Assembly (NCBI RefSeq): GCF_002289565.1
Contig: NZ_NTFY01000007.1
Coordinates: 1 to 64,000 of the forward strand
DNA from: Rhodopirellula sp. SM50
Lineage (GTDB): Bacteria > Planctomycetota > Planctomycetia > Pirellulales > Pirellulaceae
DNA length: 64,000 nt
Reading direction: 5' to 3'
The notes beneath the pieces are model-generated. The model saw nothing but the letters and a program-made list of their open reading frames with translations. It was not told the DNA's origin and ran no database searches. Made by a program: the position numbers and the translations under genes. Of this stretch, positions 27,474 to 36,312 are shown one piece after another. Each line of letters starts with the position of its first letter. The first letter of the stretch is position 1.

Positions 27474-28691
27474 TCACCCCAGCTGGTCCAGCAACCACTG
27501 CATTTCGCTGGCGATGTCTTCGGCCAGGCCGCGGCGCCGCATCGCTTCGGGCAAGACGGTCCAGGCATACGTCTCGACTTCCAAGTGCCCTGTGAAGTCG
27601 ACGTTGATCGTGTCATCGTCCAGGGCCTGCAAACACTCGATCACCGCGTCGCGGCTGGTGGTCAATTGGCCGACGCGTTCCAAGAAAATCGGGACGTGAA
27701 AATGGATCACCCAGCGGAGGACCTTGGCGAGGTCGCCCGCTCGGGTTTGATCCAGCAGTGCCGGTAAGTCGTCGGCCAATTGGAACGAGCCGTCGCGTCC
27801 GACCTGGCCCGTCTGGTGCAAATACCGATCTTCGGCGAACGCGCCGAGCTGCTCCAGTGTCGCCGGAACGTCGGCGGCAGCGATCGATGCCCAGTCGGCC
27901 ACGATCGCGCTGCTGACCTGGACCTTGCCGATCGTGATCCCGGCATCGGCATAGGCCGTCACCACCGAACGTTGCGGTTCGTTCATCACGGCGCTGTGAC
28001 AGATGTCGTGACAGACGGTCAGATAGCGTCGGTGCGTCGGATCGGGCAGGTGTTCGTCGAAGAAACCGATCAGATCACCGACCGTGTCGATCACGCAACC
28101 CGGCTCCGGCTCGATCGCGACCACGATCCGTTTCCCGGTCTGGTCCTCCAACCGCTCCAGGAACGCCGCCAGTTCCCGCAGCTTGGCACCGGCGATTGCC
28201 ACGTCCGCGTGACCGGAGCGATCGCCTGCAAACGGGTTGTCAGGCCAACCGATCGGCAGCGTGCTGATCGATCCCAGCGGCTGATCCTGGTGAAGCAATC
28301 GCGACAAGATCGTGGCCAGCCGCTGCGTGTACTCCAACCGCTCTGGCTCAGCCCAGGTCGGCAAGTACACGCGTTGCTTGACGTGATCGCCATGGAAATT
28401 CGCGAACGGAAAGCCATTGATGGTGAAGGGCTGCAATCGATTGGAATTCAGAAATCCGGCAAAGGCGTCCAGTTGACCGGCGGCCAGTTCACGCGAAGCC
28501 TGATCGGGGATCCACAGTCCGACGCCCAACGCGTTCAAACCGTGTGTCTGGGAAAGCTGTTGCTGGACCGGTACCGCGTACTCCTGAAGATTCGCTCGGA
28601 TCGAGGTCAAATCGATGCCGGCATGAACATTCGTGCAATAGCCGATCTGGCGGTCGCGATGGCGGAGTGGATCTGAATCGTTGATGTTCAA
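27474..28691 (-). CDS. eboE: EboE-like sugar isomerase-fold protein
   Basis: The 405-residue protein matches my recollection of EboE, a xylose-isomerase-like TIM-barrel protein of the ebo operon implicated in trafficking of metabolites. Family features include IGYCTNVHAGIDLTSIRANL at the start, FTINGFPFANFHGDHVK, VYLPTWAEPERLEYTQRLA and GSISTLPIGWPDN. Later IEPEPGCVIDT and CHDICHSAVM supply Glu/His positions like metal ligands of this fold. In the species where it is known, eboE sits with eboA-F; here no other ebo gene is in the window. It diverges from the deaminase gene. The gene symbol is by family resemblance only. Confidence 0.75.
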   Translation of the reverse strand: MNINDSDPLRHRDRQIGYCTNVHAGIDLTSIRANLQEYAVPVQQQLSQTHGLNALGVGLWIPDQASRELAAGQLDAFAGFLNSNRLQPFTINGFPFANFHGDHVKQRVYLPTWAEPERLEYTQRLATILSRLLHQDQPLGSISTLPIGWPDNPFAGDRSGHADVAIAGAKLRELAAFLERLEDQTGKRIVVAIEPEPGCVIDTVGDLIGFFDEHLPDPTHRRYLTVCHDICHSAVMNEPQRSVVTAYADAGITIGKVQVSSAIVADWASIAAADVPATLEQLGAFAEDRYLHQTGQVGRDGSFQLADDLPALLDQTRAGDLAKVLRWVIHFHVPIFLERVGQLTTSRDAVIECLQALDDDTINVDFTGHLEVETYAWTVLPEAMRRRGLAEDIASEMQWLLDQLG

Positions 28692-28869
28692 TGTGCTAAC
28701 ATGACGGAGGAAATGAACGGTCGTGCGGGAAACAGGTCATCGCTGTCGTGCCCGATGCCTGCGGTCGTCAGCCTGCACGATTTGCCCCCACCCAAGACGA
28801 CCGTCATCAGGATAACGGCAACACGCCACGGAATGAACGGCGGAATGAACGGTGCCATCCCCCGAGCCT

Positions 28870-29325
28870 ATGATGCTGAACCAAACGGATCACTACCTGC
28901 TGCGACGCGCCTACGAGGAAGCCGTGGCGGGGTTCAACGAGGGCGGCTGCCCGATCGGATCCCTGCTCGCGCGGGGGGACGAGGTCCTGGCCAGTGGGCG
29001 AAACCAGCGGGTCCAACAGGGCGACCCGATCGCGCACGGCGAAATGGATGCGTTGCGCAAGGCCGGGCGTCAATCGACCTATCGCGACACGACACTTTAC
29101 ACCTCGCTGAGCCCCTGCATGATGTGTAGCGGGACGATCGTCCAGTTCGGCATTCCGCGCGTCGTGATCGGTGAAAACCAGAACTTTGGTGGCAACGAAG
29201 CCTTCCTGCGCGAGCACGGCGTCGAAGTGGTGATCGCCAATGACCCGGGTTGCATCGCGCTGATGGAGCGATTTATTCGCGAAAAACCTGATCTATGGGC
29301 GGAGGACATCGCACAGGAGACATAA
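28870..29325 (+). CDS. Nucleoside/cytosine deaminase of the yeast FCY1 type
   Basis: The 151-residue cytidine-deaminase-fold enzyme has the zinc motifs AHGEMDALRKAG (His and catalytic Glu) and SLSPCMMCSGTIV (two Cys). Its C-terminal half, with FGIPRVVIGENQNFGGNEAF and a FIREKPDLWAEDI tail, is strikingly similar to yeast cytosine deaminase rather than to bacterial CodA or TadA. Deamination of cytosine or a related base is therefore likely. The start at 28870 (MMLNQTD) is the best ATG; a GTG at 28852 would add six residues. It diverges from the eboE-like gene with a gap of about 180 bp. Confidence 0.85.
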   Translation: MMLNQTDHYLLRRAYEEAVAGFNEGGCPIGSLLARGDEVLASGRNQRVQQGDPIAHGEMDALRKAGRQSTYRDTTLYTSLSPCMMCSGTIVQFGIPRVVIGENQNFGGNEAFLREHGVEVVIANDPGCIALMERFIREKPDLWAEDIAQET

Positions 29326-29416
29326 CGTCGACAGACCGCAATCTGCCGAATTAAGATTGTCGCGTCATCCTACATCGCCCCATCCGCCCGAGTCTCGCAT
29401 CCTGAGCCCCTGTACT

Positions 29417-31879
29417 GTGATTTCGCACTGCCGTCAAAGCTGCTTGTTCGCGCCCCCGGTATCGCCTCGATTGGCGATAATCCTTTTCATCGCCTTGCTG
29501 ACGACCGTGTCGGGCGTCGGCACCGACGAGGTTTCCGCCCAATCACCGGAATCGGCCAACCGAAAACACTCCGATCCCCACGACCCCTTCGCCCAACTGG
29601 ACCCGTGGTGGCCGACGCCGGGTGCGACGCGAATCGCCTCGGGTGCTCCCGGCCCCGCCTACTGGCAACAGCGTGCCGACTATGAGATCGATGTCACGCT
29701 CGATGACGACCAGCAGCAGATCAACGGCGTGGTAAAGATTCGTTATCACAACCAATCGCCCCACACGCTGCCGTATCTCTGGATCCAGTTGGACCAGAAC
29801 CGATTCCGCCAGGGATCGGACGCCCTGGAAACCACGACCGCGCCGTCGCTGTCGCCGCGGATCTCGTTCGGCGCGATGAAGTCCATTTTGGCCAGCCGTC
29901 GCTTTGACGGCGGGTACCGCATCGCATCGGTCACCGACGGCGCCGACAAACCGCTCCGCCACACGGACATCGGCACGATGATGCGGATCGATCTGTCGAC
30001 GCCGATCGCGCCGGGCGAACAGACCGAAGTGGCGATCGAGTACTCGTACAAGATCGTCGATGCGAAAGTCATTCGCGCCCGAGGCGGCAAGGAGTATTTC
30101 GAAGACGACAAAAACTACATCTACGAAATCGCGCAGTGGTTCCCCCGAGTCGCCGCCTACACGGACTTCGGCGCCTGGCAACACAAGTCGTTCTTGGGCC
30201 GCGGCGAGTTCACGCTGGAACTGGGCAATTATCGCGTCCGGATCACTGTCCCGTCGGAAATGGTCGTCGCGTCCACCGGAACCTTACAGAACCCCGATCA
30301 GGTGCTGACCGATCAGTGGAAACAGCGGTTGGCCAAGGCCGAACAGGCCCAGACGCCGGTGTTCATCATCACGCCCGAGGAAGCCGAAGCGAACGAAAGC
30401 GTGAGAACGGAAACGACAAAGACCTGGGAGTTTGACGCAACGAACGTGCGCGACTTCGCCTTCGCCGCCAGTCGGAAATTCATCTGGGATGCGTTGGGGG
30501 TCCAGGTCGGCTCGCAAACGGTAATGGCGATGTCCTATTACCCCAACGAAGCGGAACCGTTGTGGAGTCAGTATTCGACCGAGGCGATCGCGCACACGTT
30601 GGAAGTCTACGGCCGTTACTCCTTTGAATATCCGTACCCGGTCGCGATCAGCGTCAACGGTCCGGTCTATGGAATGGAATACCCGATGATCTGCTTCAAC
30701 GGTCCGCGTCCGGAAGACGATGGAACGTACAGCAAAGCGACCAAGTACGGTTTGATCTCGGTCGTCATCCACGAGGTCGGTCACAACTTCTTTCCGATGA
30801 TCGTCAACAGCGACGAACGGCAATGGACTTGGATGGACGAAGGGCTGAACACCTTCCTGCAGTACTTGGCCGAACAGGAATGGGAAGAAGATTACCCGTC
30901 GCGACGCGGTGACCCCGAAAAGATCACCGGCTACATGCGGGGCAACAACCAACGTCCGATCATGACGGGCAGCGAAGAGATTCTGCAGTTCGGCAACAAC
31001 GCCTATGGCAAACCCGCCACCGCGCTGAACATTCTTCGCGAAACCATTCTCGGCCGCGAATCCTTCGACTTTGCCTTTCGTGAGTACGCTCGGCGTTGGA
31101 AATTCAAACGCCCCACGCCGAGTGATTTTTTCCGCACGATGGAAGACGCCTCGGGCGTCGATCTGGATTGGTTTTGGCGGGGCTGGTTCTACGGAACCGA
31201 CCACGTCGACATCGCCATCGACGACGTTCAGCTGTACAAGATCGACTCGGGCGATCCGGATGAACAAGCCGAACGGACGCGGCAGGAAAAGGACCGTGAA
31301 GAAGACACGATCACCGAGGATCGCAATCAAGGCCTGCGGCGGCGGATCGATTGGCAACCGGGGCTCAAGGATTTTTACAACAGCCCCGAGTACGACGAGT
31401 GGAAAGTCGAAGAAGAGGACCGCAAGTCGTTTCAAAAATTCTTGGACGGCTTGAGCAGCCAAGAACGCGCGATCCTTCGCCGAACCACCAATTTTTACGT
31501 CGTCGACTTTCGCAACGTGGGCGGTTTGGTGATGCCGATCCTGATCCGCGTCCACTACGCCGACAACACCAGCGAAATGATGACGTTCCCGGCCCAGATC
31601 TGGCGAAGCAACAGCAAACGTGTCAGCAAGTTGATCGTCACCGACAAAGAAATTGTCCGCCTGGAACTCGATCCGAAACGCCAAACCGCCGACGTCGATC
31701 AAGGCAACAACCACTGGCCCGAAAAAATGGTGCCCAGTCGTTTCAAGTTGTTCAAGGACGACAAGAAAAAGAACCCGATGCAGAAAGCCGCCGATGAACA
31801 ACAGGACGATCCGAAGCAAAACGCAGAGGACGAGTCATCGGACGAGACCGCCGAGCAAGAACCGGCCAAAGGAAAATGA
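29417..31879 (+). CDS. Secreted M1 family zinc metallopeptidase
   Basis: This is an aminopeptidase-N-like gluzincin of about 820 residues. The zinc site is VVIHEVGHNFF with the third ligand in WMDEGLNTFLQYLAEQEWEE, giving the HExxH-x18-E spacing of M1 enzymes. The N-terminal beta domain contains YHNQSPHTLPYLWIQLDQNR; the substrate-side GMEYPMICFNGPR stands where GAMEN is usual. The C-terminal tail is highly charged (DEQQDDPKQNAEDESSD). A hydrophobic segment (LAIILFIALLTTVSGVG) is the export signal. The start is uncertain: GTG 29417 or TTG 29357. It overlaps the next gene in an ATGA. Confidence 0.85.
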   Translation: MISHCRQSCLFAPPVSPRLAIILFIALLTTVSGVGTDEVSAQSPESANRKHSDPHDPFAQLDPWWPTPGATRIASGAPGPAYWQQRADYEIDVTLDDDQQQINGVVKIRYHNQSPHTLPYLWIQLDQNRFRQGSDALETTTAPSLSPRISFGAMKSILASRRFDGGYRIASVTDGADKPLRHTDIGTMMRIDLSTPIAPGEQTEVAIEYSYKIVDAKVIRARGGKEYFEDDKNYIYEIAQWFPRVAAYTDFGAWQHKSFLGRGEFTLELGNYRVRITVPSEMVVASTGTLQNPDQVLTDQWKQRLAKAEQAQTPVFIITPEEAEANESVRTETTKTWEFDATNVRDFAFAASRKFIWDALGVQVGSQTVMAMSYYPNEAEPLWSQYSTEAIAHTLEVYGRYSFEYPYPVAISVNGPVYGMEYPMICFNGPRPEDDGTYSKATKYGLISVVIHEVGHNFFPMIVNSDERQWTWMDEGLNTFLQYLAEQEWEEDYPSRRGDPEKITGYMRGNNQRPIMTGSEEILQFGNNAYGKPATALNILRETILGRESFDFAFREYARRWKFKRPTPSDFFRTMEDASGVDLDWFWRGWFYGTDHVDIAIDDVQLYKIDSGDPDEQAERTRQEKDREEDTITEDRNQGLRRRIDWQPGLKDFYNSPEYDEWKVEEEDRKSFQKFLDGLSSQERAILRRTTNFYVVDFRNVGGLVMPILIRVHYADNTSEMMTFPAQIWRSNSKRVSKLIVTDKEIVRLELDPKRQTADVDQGNNHWPEKMVPSRFKLFKDDKKKNPMQKAADEQQDDPKQNAEDESSDETAEQEPAKGK

Positions 31880-32406
31880 TCAACGTGACCTCCGTTCTCT
31901 TGGCCCTCTGGTCCACGCTGTTGATGCACCCGGTCCATGAGACCGTTTGTGAAATCGAGTGGAACGCCCAAACGCGACGCGTCGAAGTCGCGCTGCGGAT
32001 CGATGTGCTGGACGAACAATGGATGGCCCGCTCGATCCAGACCGACGCCGACGAGGATTGGCAGGCCGAGTACCTGCGTTCCAAATTGTTTTTTGATCCC
32101 CAAGTCGACCAAGGCGAACGAACCGAATCGGGACCAGCTGAATCCGAGGCTGTCCAACTCAGCGGTCGCCCGATACGCTGGGTCGGACGCAAACCAGACG
32201 GCGGCCACGTTTGGTGGTTCTTCGAAGTCGTCTGCAAAGACGGCAGGCCACCGACATCAATCCAAACGCGGCTCTTGTTTGACCGGCATCGCGATTACCA
32301 ACATCGCATCGTCGTGCTCGGAAAACCGGTCGCCGACGACGGCAAACGAATCTCGATCCTGCTGACCGAGCAAAAACCTTCGGCGGTATTGATGTTGCTG
32401 CGTTGA
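31876..32406 (+). CDS. DUF6702 family protein, partner of M1 peptidase
   Basis: The 176-residue protein begins with a hydrophobic leader (VTSVLLALWSTLLMHP) and shows the DUF6702 pattern: HPVHETVCEIEWNAQTRRVE, VALRIDVLDEQW, then CKDGRPPTSIQTRLLFD and a C-terminal LLTEQKPSAVLML. The function is unknown. In other bacteria (Bacteroidetes, as I recall) the family sits next to M1 peptidases, and here its ATG overlaps the peptidase stop, so the two are translationally coupled. A periplasmic or membrane-attached accessory protein is inferred. Confidence 0.7.
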   Translation: MINVTSVLLALWSTLLMHPVHETVCEIEWNAQTRRVEVALRIDVLDEQWMARSIQTDADEDWQAEYLRSKLFFDPQVDQGERTESGPAESEAVQLSGRPIRWVGRKPDGGHVWWFFEVVCKDGRPPTSIQTRLLFDRHRDYQHRIVVLGKPVADDGKRISILLTEQKPSAVLMLLR

Positions 32407-32483
32407 TCGTCAGCCAGGGCGTGTCCTGGCCGACCGCTGCAACCTGTCCCTGGAACCTCTTACGACGCGACCCATCCTTCTCG

Positions 32484-33767
32484 ATGCAAAATGAATCGCT
32501 CACCGCCGAAGTCGTCTCGATCGGCGACGAAATGACCAGCGGCGCTCGGCTGGATACCAACGCCCAGTGGCTGAGTCGACGATTGGCGGAACTGGGGATA
32601 GAAGTCACGTTCCACAGCACCGTCGGCGACACACTGCAGCACAACATCGATGTCTTTCGAACCGCCGCGCTGCGGGCCGATGTGGTGGTCTGCACGGGCG
32701 GCTTGGGACCGACACGCGATGATCTGACCCGTCAAGCGTTGGCGGCCGTGCTCGACCAACCGCTGGAATTGCGACAATCGGCGTTGGACCACATCCACCG
32801 ATTGTTCGCCCGCCGCAATCGCGAAATGCCCCAGCGCAATGAAGTCCAAGCGATGTTTCCCGCGGGCAGCCTGGAGATCGTCAACCCCCAGGGTACGGCG
32901 CCCGGTGTCGATGCGACGTTCCAGCGGCCCGATGGTTCCACCAGTCGGTTGTTCGCGTTGCCCGGAGTTCCGGCGGAAATGAAACGCATGTTCGACGAGA
33001 CCGTCGCGCCGCGGATTTTAGAAAGCGGCGGCAACACGCGGCGGCACATCGAACATCATGTGATGAAATTCTTCGGGGTCGGCGAAAGCGACATGGAACA
33101 ACGTTTGGGCGAGATGATCGCCCGCGACCACGTGCCACGCGTCGGCATTACGGTCAGCTCGGCGACGATCTCGCTGCGGATCAGCGCCCTCGGCGAGTCG
33201 CCGCAGGAATGCCACCGTCAGATCGAATCGACGCGTGCCGAGATCATGGAACGCGTCGGGGAACTGCACTTCGGTGACGGCGAAGAGTTCGAACAGTACC
33301 ACGCGGTCGAGCGGATGCTGGCCGAACGGGGCGAAAGTTTGGTGAGTGTGGAATTTGGGCGCTCGGCGGTGCTGGCCAATTGGTTTGCATCACTCGGCGA
33401 ATCGTCCACGTATCGCGGCGGATTCTGTTTTGCCAAGCTGGGTGAATTAGCAACGGTGCTGGATGTCGATGCGGATTCGGCGCTGGAGACGCTTCGTCGT
33501 CGCTGCGGATCGCAATGGCTGGTCGCCGTGGACGAGTATCCGTCGTTGCAATGCAGCGACGACCAACCGCTGCCGGCCGCAGAAGTGACCTTGATCGTTG
33601 TCGCTCCGACCGGGACGGTGTTTGCGACGACCAGCCGACTGGGCGGTCATCCGTCGATCATTTACGAACGGATCGGCAAAGCAGCCCTGGCGTGGCTGCG
33701 ACACGTGCTCACCGAACCTCGGGACGACGGGCACGACAACCCGACGACGACGGCGGCGGCGCGATGA
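32484..33767 (+). CDS. cinA: CinA-like protein with degenerate C-terminal amidase domain
   Basis: CinA proteins combine an N-terminal MoaB-like (COG1058) domain, linked to NMN/ADP-ribose metabolism, with a C-terminal NMN deamidase (PncC). The 427-residue protein has AEVVSIGDEMTSGARLDTNA, DVVVCTGGLGPTRDDLTRQA and LFALPGVPAEMKRMFDE for the first domain. In the second, the usual ESCTGG active-site motif is replaced by EFGRS (290-294), so the catalytic Ser appears lost. It lies 77 bp after the DUF6702 gene and overlaps the pseudouridine synthase gene in an ATGA. The start is at 32484, where the family N-terminus begins. Confidence 0.85.
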   Translation: MQNESLTAEVVSIGDEMTSGARLDTNAQWLSRRLAELGIEVTFHSTVGDTLQHNIDVFRTAALRADVVVCTGGLGPTRDDLTRQALAAVLDQPLELRQSALDHIHRLFARRNREMPQRNEVQAMFPAGSLEIVNPQGTAPGVDATFQRPDGSTSRLFALPGVPAEMKRMFDETVAPRILESGGNTRRHIEHHVMKFFGVGESDMEQRLGEMIARDHVPRVGITVSSATISLRISALGESPQECHRQIESTRAEIMERVGELHFGDGEEFEQYHAVERMLAERGESLVSVEFGRSAVLANWFASLGESSTYRGGFCFAKLGELATVLDVDADSALETLRRRCGSQWLVAVDEYPSLQCSDDQPLPAAEVTLIVVAPTGTVFATTSRLGGHPSIIYERIGKAALAWLRHVLTEPRDDGHDNPTTTAAAR

Positions 33768-34537
33768 AGGTTCTGTATGAAGACAACCATCTGTTGGTCG
33801 TCGACAAGCCGGCCGGGATGCCGACGATGGGAGCCGAACCGGGCATTCAAACCGTCCACGGCTGGGCGACGGATTACCTGAAACGTCGCTATCAAAAACC
33901 GGGCAACGTATTTGTCGGCGTCGTCAGCCGGCTCGATCAACTGACCACCGGGGTGCTCGTCCTGGCGCGAACCAGCAAAGCGGCCTCACGGCTGGCGATT
34001 CAGTTCGGCGGCCCCGGCAAAAGCAAGAAAGTGTCTACCCGAGCGAGGAAATTGTATCTGGCGATGATCGCCGGGGATTTGGAGAAAGATTCCGGGTTGC
34101 CGCGATCAGGCACATTGACCGATTCGGTCTTCAAAGACGACGCGGCGCATCGCATGCGGGTCGCGCGGCACCCGCGATCGGATGCGCAAGAAGCTCGTTT
34201 GAACTACTGTGTGATTGACCGATCGGCGGCGCGGACACTCGTCGCAGTGAGGTTATTGACCGGCCGCAAGCATCAAATTCGCCTGCAATTGGCCGATCGA
34301 GGGCACCCCATTTTGGGCGACACGAAATACGGCTCGCACAGCCGTTTTCCCCACGGGGTTGCCCTGCACAGCTGGCGTCTTTTAATAGAGCACCCGACGA
34401 AATCCGAAATACGACTGTTCAACGCGATAATTCCCCGCGCATGGCAGGAGCCCCCGTTTTCGGTTCCCAGTGAATCATCGATCGAATCGACGCTGATCGC
34501 CGACGCGGATTGGTATGACGAGGAGAGCAAGATTTGA
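33764..34537 (+). CDS. RluA-family pseudouridine synthase
   Basis: The 257-residue enzyme isomerises specific uridines in rRNA or tRNA. It starts MKVLYEDNHLLVVDKPAGMP and carries the catalytic motif VSRLDQLTTGVLVLARTS with the conserved Asp after Arg-Leu, then ARKLYLAMIAG and LTGRKHQIRLQLADRGHPIL and GDTKYG. There is no N-terminal S4 domain, so it is the short RluA/RluC-like class; the target site cannot be read. Its ATG overlaps the CinA stop, and its TGA overlaps the TTG start of the next gene. Confidence 0.92.
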   Translation: MKVLYEDNHLLVVDKPAGMPTMGAEPGIQTVHGWATDYLKRRYQKPGNVFVGVVSRLDQLTTGVLVLARTSKAASRLAIQFGGPGKSKKVSTRARKLYLAMIAGDLEKDSGLPRSGTLTDSVFKDDAAHRMRVARHPRSDAQEARLNYCVIDRSAARTLVAVRLLTGRKHQIRLQLADRGHPILGDTKYGSHSRFPHGVALHSWRLLIEHPTKSEIRLFNAIIPRAWQEPPFSVPSESSIESTLIADADWYDEESKI

Positions 34538-35046
34538 CGCAGCGTTCATCGAGCCCCCGTGGTGAGCCACCGTTTCTTCCCAGCCGCATCGTCTCCGGTG
34601 GGCAAACCGGCGTCGATCGCGCCGGATTGGAGGTGGCGATCGCCTACCAGATCCAACACGGCGGCTGGTGCCCCAAAGGACGGTTGTCTGAAGACGGTTC
34701 GATTCCCAGCCGATATGAGTTGGTCGAAATGGAGACCGCCGAATATCCGCCTCGGACCGAACAGAACGTGATCGACAGCGACGCCACGCTGATTTTGTAT
34801 GAACAGCGTCTCAAGGGCGGCACGTTGCTGACGCGTCGTTACGCGACCCGTTGGAACAAACCGTTTCTCTCGGTGGCGATCGATGTGTCGTCCCCGGTCG
34901 CCGTCCGCGTTTGGTTGGACCAAGTGCGGCCCCAAATCTTGAACATCGCCGGCCCACGCGAAAGCAGTTTCCCGGGAATTGGGGAACGCGCGCTGGCGTT
35001 CTTATTGGAGGCATTCGCGGCCAGCGCCACGGAGGTGTCTTCGTAG
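34534..35046 (+). CDS. Putative molybdenum carrier family protein (LOG/DprA-like fold)
   Basis: The 170-residue protein has the hallmark RIVSGGQTGVDRAGLEVAIA followed by GGWCPKGRLSEDGSIPSRYE, DATLILYEQRLKGGT and LNIAGPRESSFPGIGERALA. It matches the putative molybdenum carrier (MoCo carrier) family, Rossmann-like proteins with a nucleotide-type loop. The biochemical role is not established. A TTG start at 34534 overlaps the preceding stop as TTGA; an ATG alternative is only available much further in, which would remove the GGQTGVD loop. It is the last gene of the cinA-rluA run. Confidence 0.8.
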   Translation: MTQRSSSPRGEPPFLPSRIVSGGQTGVDRAGLEVAIAYQIQHGGWCPKGRLSEDGSIPSRYELVEMETAEYPPRTEQNVIDSDATLILYEQRLKGGTLLTRRYATRWNKPFLSVAIDVSSPVAVRVWLDQVRPQILNIAGPRESSFPGIGERALAFLLEAFAASATEVSS

Positions 35047-35631
35047 TGCGGTCCCAGCGTCTTGTTCCCAGGCTCTGCCCTACGCCGTGAACGATTTATT
35101 TCCTGTGTTTGACGAGGTTTTAGCGGCAGGGCGCAAGCCCTCCGGCTTGCGCATCTTTGCCAACACACCGGAGGGCTCGCGCCCTACCGCTAAAAAGTCT
35201 TTCACGGCGTAGGGCGGAGCCTGGGAACACACTGTCCCGAGGCTCCGCCTCGCATGGGTCAAGCAGGATGGCAGAGAGGCGGAGCTTCCGGGGAATCGCG
35301 TGACGAGGCGGAGCCTCATCACGAGGGCACGATGAGTGGGTGGAGAGGCAAGGAAATTTTGGAGGTAGGAAAATTGGCTAAATCGAATGGTTGCTGCATT
35401 TCATCATTTTCTTGCCTCCGAAATCTTCTTACCCGTTTTCCGTAACGGCAACACCAGCAGATTGACGGGGGCCGCGCCGACCCAACCGGTCAAGATCACC
35501 AGGGGCAACCTGCCTTCGGCACCGTGCAGCACTCATTGCAGCGTGGTCAGGTCGTGGAGTTTGCACGGGACTTCCAGTCGACGTGACGGGTTCTCGCGAT
35601 GGATCGCGTTGGGTGCCGGGACGATCGGCAA
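35047..35631. other. Convergent intergenic region with nested palindrome
   Basis: The left part holds a nested palindrome. The outer family E arms are about 35062-35094 and 35199-35232 (TCCCAGGCTCTGCCCTACGC with its complement). The inner family B arms are about 35120-35143 and 35170-35195 (TTAGCGGCAGGGCGCAAGCC with GGCTCGCGCCCTACCGCTAA). Further right, GAGGCTCCGCCTCG and GACGAGGCGGAGCCTC at 35231-35325 form a third inverted set. From 35330 to 35631 I see no supported gene or repeat. Confidence 0.75.
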
Positions 35632-36294
35632 TCAAAGGATCCCGTTGCAACGCAGCAGTTTCGCCAGCACGTCGAGTCGATGCTGTGACTGCTCGGTCCG
35701 CTGTTGGAGTTCCTTCAAGTATTGGTATTCGTCCAGTAGAACGCCTTGCAGCTGGGGTTCCCAACGCTTGACCAGCAGCGGGCCGAACAGTAATGCCGCT
35801 TCGCGATCCATCGCGTCGTATGCCGGATCGGCGGACGACCGATCCAGCCGGAATCTCATGACCACGTAGCGCAGACGCCCCACCACAAGCTGTTCATCGA
35901 CCAAATGAAACGCGTTTTGCAACGCCCAACCCCGAACGGCATCGGAACGACGGTTGGGTTGCAACACCAAGTCCGGCGGAACACGTTCGGGATAGGTTTC
36001 GAGAATTCGTGTGATCAATTCACCGCCCATGCCACAGATGCTCAAACTGTCCGCTTCGCCCGGTGACAGCCCCTCCAACCCATCGGCGAGTCTGACGTCG
36101 GCGACAAGTCCACTCAGCGTCGACCGCGAGTTTTCGAAGGGGCGTTGATTCACTTCGATTGCGATCCCACGTTCGATCCGTCCCGACGTCAACAACGCTT
36201 TGAGTAGATGCCCGTGGTCGGAGCCGATGTCGGCATGCACGCGACTGCGAATCTGCACCGCCACCGCTTTCAGGCGTTCGTCAAGTTTCGGCAT
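35632..36294 (-). CDS. TrmK-like tRNA (adenine-N1)-methyltransferase
   Basis: The 220-residue SAM-dependent enzyme matches TrmK (tRNA m1A22 methyltransferase): VHADIGSDHGHLLKALLTSG as motif I, IAIEVNQRPFENSRSTLSG, DVRLADGLEGLSPGEADSL, SICGMGGELITRIL (the typical AGMGG loop) and a C-terminal helical coiled part (LKELQQRTEQSQHRLDVL). The length fits the family. It is the last gene of a minus-strand run after the hydrolase and creatininase genes, with only 18 bp between it and the creatininase gene. Confidence 0.82.
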   Translation of the reverse strand: MPKLDERLKAVAVQIRSRVHADIGSDHGHLLKALLTSGRIERGIAIEVNQRPFENSRSTLSGLVADVRLADGLEGLSPGEADSLSICGMGGELITRILETYPERVPPDLVLQPNRRSDAVRGWALQNAFHLVDEQLVVGRLRYVVMRFRLDRSSADPAYDAMDREAALLFGPLLVKRWEPQLQGVLLDEYQYLKELQQRTEQSQHRLDVLAKLLRCNGIL

Positions 36295-36312
36295 GGTGAG
36301 AACGAGCAGCTG

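Noticed and set aside
30284-31819. A 511-residue minus-strand reading frame opposite the M1 peptidase
   Set aside because: It is antisense to a gene with a full zinc-site and signal-peptide pattern, and has no family features of its own.
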